9,089 nucleotides of DNA from Nitrosotalea sp. (GTDB lineage Archaea > Halobacteriota > Syntropharchaeia > Alkanophagales > Methanospirareceae): contig DYFG01000062.1 in the NCBI GenBank assembly GCA_020725315.1, forward strand, positions 1 to 9,089, in the 5' to 3' direction. Below are positions 5,901-9,089 of this stretch, piece by piece. Position 1 is the first letter of the stretch, and each line of letters opens with the position of its first letter. Made by a program: the position numbers and the translations under genes. The notes beneath the pieces are model-generated. The model did no database searches. It saw nothing but the letters and a program-made list of their open reading frames with translations, and was not told where the DNA came from.

Positions 5901-6818
5901 ATGCACGAGAAGGATGAAAAGGAGGAGTCACCTGCTTCGTTGCCGGTAACAGAAGTAGAGGGCGCGGAAGTCCCCTGGGATCCCGCGCAGCTCAGGAAGA
6001 TCCAAGAACACACCTGTTTCAGTGAAAAAGCATACCATTTCTTCGGCAGAATGCATCTTCCTGTGGCGCCGAAGTGCGATATCCAGTGCAACTACTGCAT
6101 CCGTAAATTCGATTGCGTGAATGAATCACGACCCGGAGTGACGAGTAAGGTGCTCAAACCCCAGGAAGCGCTCGAACGAGTGAGGGAAGTGGTGAAAAAG
6201 GTGCCTTACATCAAGGTTATAGCAGTGGCTGGACCGGGTGAGCCATTCTTCAATGAGGAGACCTTCGAGACGTTCAGGCTCGTAAAGGAGGAGTTTCCCT
6301 ATTTGTTGCGATGCATGAGCACCAACGGGTTGCTCTTGCCAGACCGGCTGGGAGACATTGAGGAGGTGGGGATTAGCACCCTCACCGTGACGGTTAATGC
6401 GGTAGACCCCGCTATTGGCAAGGAGATCTATTCCTTCATCAATTATCATGGGACGAGATACCGCGGAGAAGAGGGTGCGGCAATACTGATAAGAAACCAG
6501 TTAGAGGGAATTCAGGAGTCCGTAAAGCGGAAGATTCTGGTGAAGGTGAACACGGTTCTCATTCCTACCGTGAATGATGAGCACATTATGGCTATAACAA
6601 AGACGATAAGCGAACTGGGCGTTTATTTACAGAATATTATACCCCTCATCCCGCAATATAAGTTCTCCCATATCAAACCGCCCACACCGCATGAGAAGCG
6701 GGAGATACAGGAGAAATGCCGTAAGTATGTAATGCAGATGACGCACTGCCGTCAGTGCCGTGCTGATGCCATCGGGGGACTCGGAAAAGACATTCAACAC
6801 TGCTTATTCTCAGAATAA
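5901..6818 (+). CDS. nifB: NifB, radical SAM nitrogenase cofactor maturase (single-domain form)
   Basis: NifB fuses two [4Fe-4S] clusters and inserts carbide from S-adenosylmethionine to form the NifB-co precursor of nitrogenase cofactors. From the ATG at 5901 (305 residues), the family motif HTCFSEKAYH is at 37-46, the radical SAM motif CDIQCNYC at 59-66 (CX3CX2C), then FDCVNESRPGV (70-80), AGPGEP (110-115) and the C-terminal cluster-binding CRQCRADAIG (283-292). All cysteines expected for the three clusters are present. There is no NifX-like C-terminal domain, as is normal for archaeal NifB. I prefer 5901 to the upstream ATG at 5862 because GGAGG at 5891-5895 fits it and 5862 has none. The first 35 residues are charged and poorly conserved. 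No nifHDK, nifE or nifN lies in the window, so a nitrogenase must be elsewhere if NifB serves one. Confidence 0.93.
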   Translation: MHEKDEKEESPASLPVTEVEGAEVPWDPAQLRKIQEHTCFSEKAYHFFGRMHLPVAPKCDIQCNYCIRKFDCVNESRPGVTSKVLKPQEALERVREVVKKVPYIKVIAVAGPGEPFFNEETFETFRLVKEEFPYLLRCMSTNGLLLPDRLGDIEEVGISTLTVTVNAVDPAIGKEIYSFINYHGTRYRGEEGAAILIRNQLEGIQESVKRKILVKVNTVLIPTVNDEHIMAITKTISELGVYLQNIIPLIPQYKFSHIKPPTPHEKREIQEKCRKYVMQMTHCRQCRADAIGGLGKDIQHCLFSE

Positions 6819-6913
6819 GAAATAAATCCTCGCCTGTCGTCGCGTTTTTGATAACTCGTTAGCTTTAATACTTCTGACCTGATCAACCTTCAAGCTCTTT
6901 GTGGTGCAAATAC

Positions 6914-6949
6914 TATCCTTTTTATATACCATATCCTTTTTATATACCA
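6914..6949 (+). repeat. Perfect tandem 18-bp duplication of a TATA-box element
   Basis: The unit TATCCTTTTTATATACCA occurs twice with no gap (6914-6931 and 6932-6949). Each copy contains TTTTTATATA, a good archaeal TATA box. The second copy is centred about 55 bases before the ATG of the small zinc-ribbon gene, which places a start site near 6968 and a leader of about 30 bases with the ribosome binding site. The copies could give two start sites, or be a regulator site overlapping the promoter. The reverse strand also reads TATATAAAAA, so divergent use is possible, although nifB ends there. Confidence 0.65.
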
Positions 6950-6996
6950 CGTGTTAACATATACGCGGAGTGAAATAAATAAAGGAGGTGATTGTG

Positions 6997-7149
6997 ATGT
7001 GTAGTGTTGGCGGAGGCGATTTTAATCTAGAAATTGAAGAGATTGAATTAGAGCGATACAAGTGCAACGACTGTGGCAACAACTTTGGTGGGATGGGTGA
7101 CAAACTAATCTGCCCGTCATGCCACTCGGAAAACGTTGTCAAAGTATAA
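6997..7149 (+). CDS. Small zinc-ribbon protein (50 aa), function unknown
   Basis: A near-perfect ribosome binding site AAAGGAGGTG (6981-6990) precedes the ATG at 6997. The product starts MCSVGGGDFNLEIEEIELER and then forms a compact zinc ribbon, YKCNDCGNNF and LICPSCHSENV, with Cys23, Cys26, Cys39 and Cys42 as the four ligands (CX2C-12-CX2C). An additional Cys2 lies at the start. Spacing and size match small rubredoxin-like or zinc-ribbon proteins that bind zinc or iron. The N-terminal acidic stretch has no recognised family. It has its own promoter (the duplicated TATA) and sits between nifB and the DUF2284 gene. It may be a regulator, an RNA-binding protein or a metal carrier; I cannot choose among these. 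Confidence 0.8.
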   Translation: MCSVGGGDFNLEIEEIELERYKCNDCGNNFGGMGDKLICPSCHSENVVKV

Positions 7150-7213
7150 ATTAACGTAAAGGCAGGCGTCTAATGGCGAGATACTGCTGGTATATATCGC
7201 ATAGTGATACTTA

Positions 7214-7227
7214 CGAAAAGATATATA
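7214..7227 (+). promoter_or_regulatory. BRE and TATA box of the DUF2284 gene, short or no leader
   Basis: CGAAAAG (BRE-like, 7214-7220) followed by ATATATA (7221-7227) is a textbook archaeal promoter. The TATA centre is about 33 bases before the ATG at 7257, so the transcript would have a very short leader. That agrees with the lack of a ribosome binding site before this gene. Confidence 0.6.
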
Positions 7228-7256
7228 CAATTACGTGAAGAAAAGTAAGATCGAAG

Positions 7257-7847
7257 ATGAAAACTGATTTAGATATCTTGTTAGAGGATTTGAAGCATAT
7301 TCATTCGGATTTTAAACTCATTTCGACCGATAAGGTTGAGGTAGAGGAATGGGTGCGGTGGAAATGCCGGTATGGATGTAAAGCGTACGGTAAGCATCTG
7401 AACTGCCCGCCCTATGTTCCCGCGCCGGAAGAGACGAGGAAACTGATCCAATGTTATGATAAGGCGATACTTGCGAGATTTGACGCGATACCAAACGCTG
7501 ACGTCCCGCCAGCACGCATCCACCATTACCTCTGGGACGCCATAAAAGAGTTGTATGACACGATGTTTGAGTTCGAGCGGCACGCTTTCCTATCCGGCTA
7601 TTACAAGGCATTTGCACTGGTCGGACTCTGCTGTTCGTATTGCGACGAGTGTATACCAGAGCGGGAGAAAACCGTGTTAGACCAAGCTCCGAAGAGATTT
7701 TGTGAACATCCACAGAAGATGAGACCAGGGATGGAGGCATGCGGGATTGATGTCTTCAAGACGGTCAGGAATGTAGGCTATGACCTGGAGGTGCTCACCT
7801 CTCCTTATGAAAAGATCACCTTTTTCGGGTTGCTTCTGTTAGAATGA
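7257..7847 (+). CDS. DUF2284 predicted metal-binding protein
   Basis: This 196-residue soluble protein has the cysteine layout of DUF2284, a family common in methanogens and other anaerobes and without a settled function. The N-terminal block is WVRWKCRYGCKAYGKHLNCPP with Cys37, Cys41 and Cys50. The middle block FERHAFLSGYYKAFAL (106-121) leads into GLCCSYCDECIP with Cys125, Cys126, Cys129 and Cys132, then Cys149 (FCEHP) and Cys162 in RPGMEACGIDVF. This many ordered cysteines suggests one or two Fe-S clusters or another metal site. Length is normal and the frame intact. Expression probably comes from its own promoter with almost no leader. The neighbourhood (nifB, zinc ribbon) suggests anaerobic metal metabolism, but gives no specific role. 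Confidence 0.85.
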   Translation: MKTDLDILLEDLKHIHSDFKLISTDKVEVEEWVRWKCRYGCKAYGKHLNCPPYVPAPEETRKLIQCYDKAILARFDAIPNADVPPARIHHYLWDAIKELYDTMFEFERHAFLSGYYKAFALVGLCCSYCDECIPEREKTVLDQAPKRFCEHPQKMRPGMEACGIDVFKTVRNVGYDLEVLTSPYEKITFFGLLLLE

Positions 7848-7854
7848 ACTCACT

Positions 7855-7912
7855 CACCGCTAACTATCGGCCCTATCTAACAGAAATTGGAGTTGATTTT
7901 TGGATAGCGGTG
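7855..7912. repeat. Inverted repeat between two convergent genes
   Basis: CACCGCTA (7855-7862) and TAGCGGTG (7905-7912) are an eight-base inverted repeat around a 42-base centre that includes a T-rich tract (TGATTTTTGG). It lies in the 86-base gap where the DUF2284 gene and the leftward 93-codon gene converge. A role in ending transcription is possible but the long loop makes it weak. Confidence 0.3.
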
Positions 7913-7933
7913 CGCCATATTACAACAAATTAG

Positions 7934-8215
7934 CTAGCCCACTCTCTTCTTCTTTACCAATCGTCCAATATCTTCTCCATCTTTAATCTTCAATACGAAC
8001 GTCCCATGACAGGGTTTGACATACGGGAATATTATGTGGCCATCTTCTACCCCGACAAAAATCGGTGGAATACCAATCAAATACACATCGAACAATTTAT
8101 ATCCCGGTTCGACCTCGTAAACCTCTTTGAAATTCCTCCTTATAAATTCCCGCCCTTCCTTATAGGTGATGTCCGATAATAAAATCTCATATTCCATCAA
8201 TTCGATACAGCCCAT
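7934..8215 (-). CDS. Conserved-looking protein of unknown function (93 aa)
   Basis: The start ATG at 8215 has an excellent ribosome binding site (AGGAGGTG, about five bases away), so MGCIELMEYEILLSD is chosen over the internal ATG at 8197. The protein has no signal peptide or membrane segment. It reads as alternating strands and helices, with a compact block YKLFDVYLIGIPPIFVGVED followed by GHIIFPYVKPCHGTFVLKIK, and a basic C-terminus KKKRVG. Cys3 and Cys69 are the only cysteines. It overlaps the upstream 121-codon gene by 19 bases, which indicates a two-gene unit with coupled translation. I do not recognise the family. Confidence 0.7.
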   Translation of the reverse strand: MGCIELMEYEILLSDITYKEGREFIRRNFKEVYEVEPGYKLFDVYLIGIPPIFVGVEDGHIIFPYVKPCHGTFVLKIKDGEDIGRLVKKKRVG

Positions 8216-8562
8216 CGCTCCACCTCCTTTATCATGCCATCTATCATCTTCTTCAGCGGAATTGGGTTATGAACGGATCTGGCAACGAGCTTCTCACAGT
8301 CGAGATCGATCTGCCCCGCGAGGGCTTCGGCATCTTTACCGAAGATGATTGCGAAGAGTTTTGTGTGTGATATGCTCTGGACCGTCGCGAGATACGATAT
8401 CCCTACATCGTTATGCACGAAAACGGAGCAGAAATCGAAATCCACTCTCTTCTCGGCGAGCGATTCTATACATGTATCTAAGCTTATCATCTTCTCCACA
8501 TCGAGATAATACCCATTCGGGTCAGGGACTTTGAGGAGGTCGAGCGCGGAATCGGTTCCCAC
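8197..8562 (-). CDS. Protein of unknown function, Rossmann-like, N-terminus probably shifted
   Basis: From GTG at 8562 the frame gives 121 residues ending in RWAVSN. There is no ribosome binding site for that GTG. The frame continues upstream through GLDIFVV without a start before a stop, whereas an ATG at 8596 in the neighbouring frame would join it if one A were removed from the A6 run (8585-8590 on the plus strand), giving MNKNAGLDIFVVGTDSALDL. The pattern of a first strand LDIFVVGTDS, then DFCSVFVHNDVGISYLA and KLFAIIFGKDAEALAG, resembles a receiver-like or other Rossmann fold. Conserved phosphorylation-site residues cannot be assigned. GAGGAGGTG lies 13 bases before 8596, a long but possible spacing. 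It is coupled to the following 93-codon gene. Family not recognised. Confidence 0.65.
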   Translation of the reverse strand: MGTDSALDLLKVPDPNGYYLDVEKMISLDTCIESLAEKRVDFDFCSVFVHNDVGISYLATVQSISHTKLFAIIFGKDAEALAGQIDLDCEKLVARSVHNPIPLKKMIDGMIKEVERWAVSN

Positions 8563-8606
8563 AACGAATATATCCAGTCCCGCATTTTTTATTCATCTAT
8601 CCGTTT

Positions 8607-8753
8607 TCACACCTCCTCAGCTACAAATTTGCCATCGGTAACTGCTACCTTATGATAGAGTTTATCCGACTCATCAGCGATACTGGCATTTCAAATCTTT
8701 CTATTCCCGGTAAGAAAAAATTTGTAGTGCTCAGGAATTTTCATATGGTTCAT
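8607..8753 (-). pseudogene. Short coding-like ORF interrupted by an in-frame TGA
   Basis: From ATG at 8753 (or 8744) the frame reads MNHMKIPEHYKFFLTGNRKI, then TGA at 8693-8691, then NASIADESDKLYHKVAVTDG and KFVAEEV before TGA at 8609-8607. Both halves look like natural protein sequence in one frame, 48 codons in total plus the stop. The end contains GAGGAGGTG, which may serve the next gene, as expected in an operon. No ribosome binding site precedes the ATG, and the decayed transposase frame stops on top of it, so the true 5' part may have been lost. TGA most simply reflects a nonsense change; selenocysteine is unlikely without a recognised SECIS element. Family unknown. Confidence 0.4.
8621..8727. 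repeat. Ten-base inverted repeat flanking the interrupted small ORF
   Basis: CTACAAATTT (8621-8630) and AAATTTGTAG (8718-8727) are exact inverted copies 87 bases apart. They fall inside the coding-like frame (KFVA and HYKFF). They may be coincidence in AT-rich sequence, short ends of a lost element, or an RNA pairing. Confidence 0.35.
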
Positions 8754-9013
8754 GGTTTGCGTTTCTTTAAAGAATACTTTGCGTTTGAGTTTTTAATTCC
8801 GTTACTGATTTTACGTTTGACTACGAGTTCACGTAGTGCTAACTCTGCTGGATTGTTATGAAGGGGTACCTCAGGAAACCTCAGCACGAGCAGAAGTACC
8901 TCCCTCTTCTCTTTGGTAAGGGCTATCCTCTTATCCAGTTCCTCGTAACCAGTCTTTGTCGAAAATAACTCGTAAAATCCATTTTCCAGGTTTTCCTTCT
9001 CTTTTTCATCGTG
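8750..9013 (-). pseudogene. IS66-like transposase, C-terminal remnant
   Basis: Translated on the minus strand without a start codon, this stretch reads ENLENGFYELFSTKTGYEEL, then DKRIALTKEKREVLLLVLRF, then the diagnostic PEVPLHNNPAELALRELVVK and RKISNG. The HNN-AE-x-x-LR-x-x-V-x-x-RKIS pattern is characteristic of the C-terminal part of IS66-like transposases, where the catalytic glutamate lies. After RKISNG the sequence degenerates (IKNSNAKYSLKKRKP) and stops at 8750-8752. A stop at 9016-9014 closes the frame upstream. The protein is therefore broken at both ends. It abuts the interrupted small ORF and marks past transposition at the right edge of the window. Confidence 0.75.
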
Positions 9014-9089
9014 ATTTCACCGGAAATTATTTAGTCGTAATTGATGGTATGTTTAAGTCCGCCTCTATAAAAAGCAAGAGGTGGAAAAA
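9014..9089 (-). other. Possible further transposase sequence at the window edge
   Basis: On the minus strand one frame reads PPLAFYRGGLKHTINYD before TAA. This could be an earlier part of the same decayed transposase, shifted in frame, but 76 bases are too few to tell. TTTTTCCACCTCTTGC forms the window end; no terminal inverted repeat is recognised. Confidence 0.2.

Noticed and set aside
6169..6182. Second copy of CGCTCGAACGAG inside nifB, matching the leader inverted repeat.
   Set aside because: It encodes conserved-looking nifB residues and is likely coincidental.
7318..7740. A 140-codon minus-strand ORF inside the DUF2284 gene.
   Set aside because: Antisense shadow of a conserved cysteine-rich protein, with no promoter or ribosome binding site.
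1..9089. tRNA, rRNA genes and CRISPR arrays.
   Set aside because: No cloverleaf with T-arm motif, rRNA-like core or regularly spaced repeats were seen on either strand.

Overview
The window looks archaeal. It has TATA-box-like promoters with short leaders, strong AGGAGG-type ribosome binding sites, a minimal SufB/SufC pair, an archaeoflavoprotein (AfpA type), a DUF2284 metal-binding protein, a single-domain NifB and a Pyrococcus-type encapsulin-cargo ferritin. This mix, with a group II intron, best fits a methanogen or anaerobic methanotroph of the Methanosarcinales/ANME type. That placement is inference; no rRNA or mcr gene is present.

Layout. Positions 9-4521, minus strand, form one operon-like block in transcription order sufC, sufB, a 61-residue half-ferritin, afpA and a broken acetyl-CoA synthetase. 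Junctions are tight: two ATGA overlaps and gaps of 19 and 31 bases. At the head of this block (about 4511-4935), in the same orientation, lies the 3' part of a group II intron. It has recognisable domain V and domain VI hairpins but no intron-encoded protein. Its last hairpin carries the best ribosome binding site and ATG for sufC. Positions 5216-7847 are transcribed rightward: an EncFtn-like encapsulated-ferritin protein, a gene-poor leader, nifB, a 50-residue zinc-ribbon protein behind a tandemly duplicated TATA element, and a DUF2284 gene. From 7934 to 9089 the strand is minus again: two overlapping unrecognised genes, a small ORF split by TGA, and a decayed IS66-like transposase end.

Function. 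The left block joins Fe-S cluster assembly (SufBC) to proteins likely to handle iron and electrons (half-ferritin, AfpA). The divergent EncFtn-like gene and nifB, the Fe-S cluster-fusing enzyme of nitrogenase cofactor synthesis, extend the iron/Fe-S theme, although nothing shows co-regulation.

Quality. Four reading frames look damaged: a one-base shift and lost C-terminus in acs, a probable one-base shift in a T5 run before the ferritin, a probable one-base shift in an A6 run before the 121-codon gene, and an in-frame TGA near the right end. Each shift is repaired by removing one base from a run, so assembly error and genuine decay near mobile elements both remain possible.
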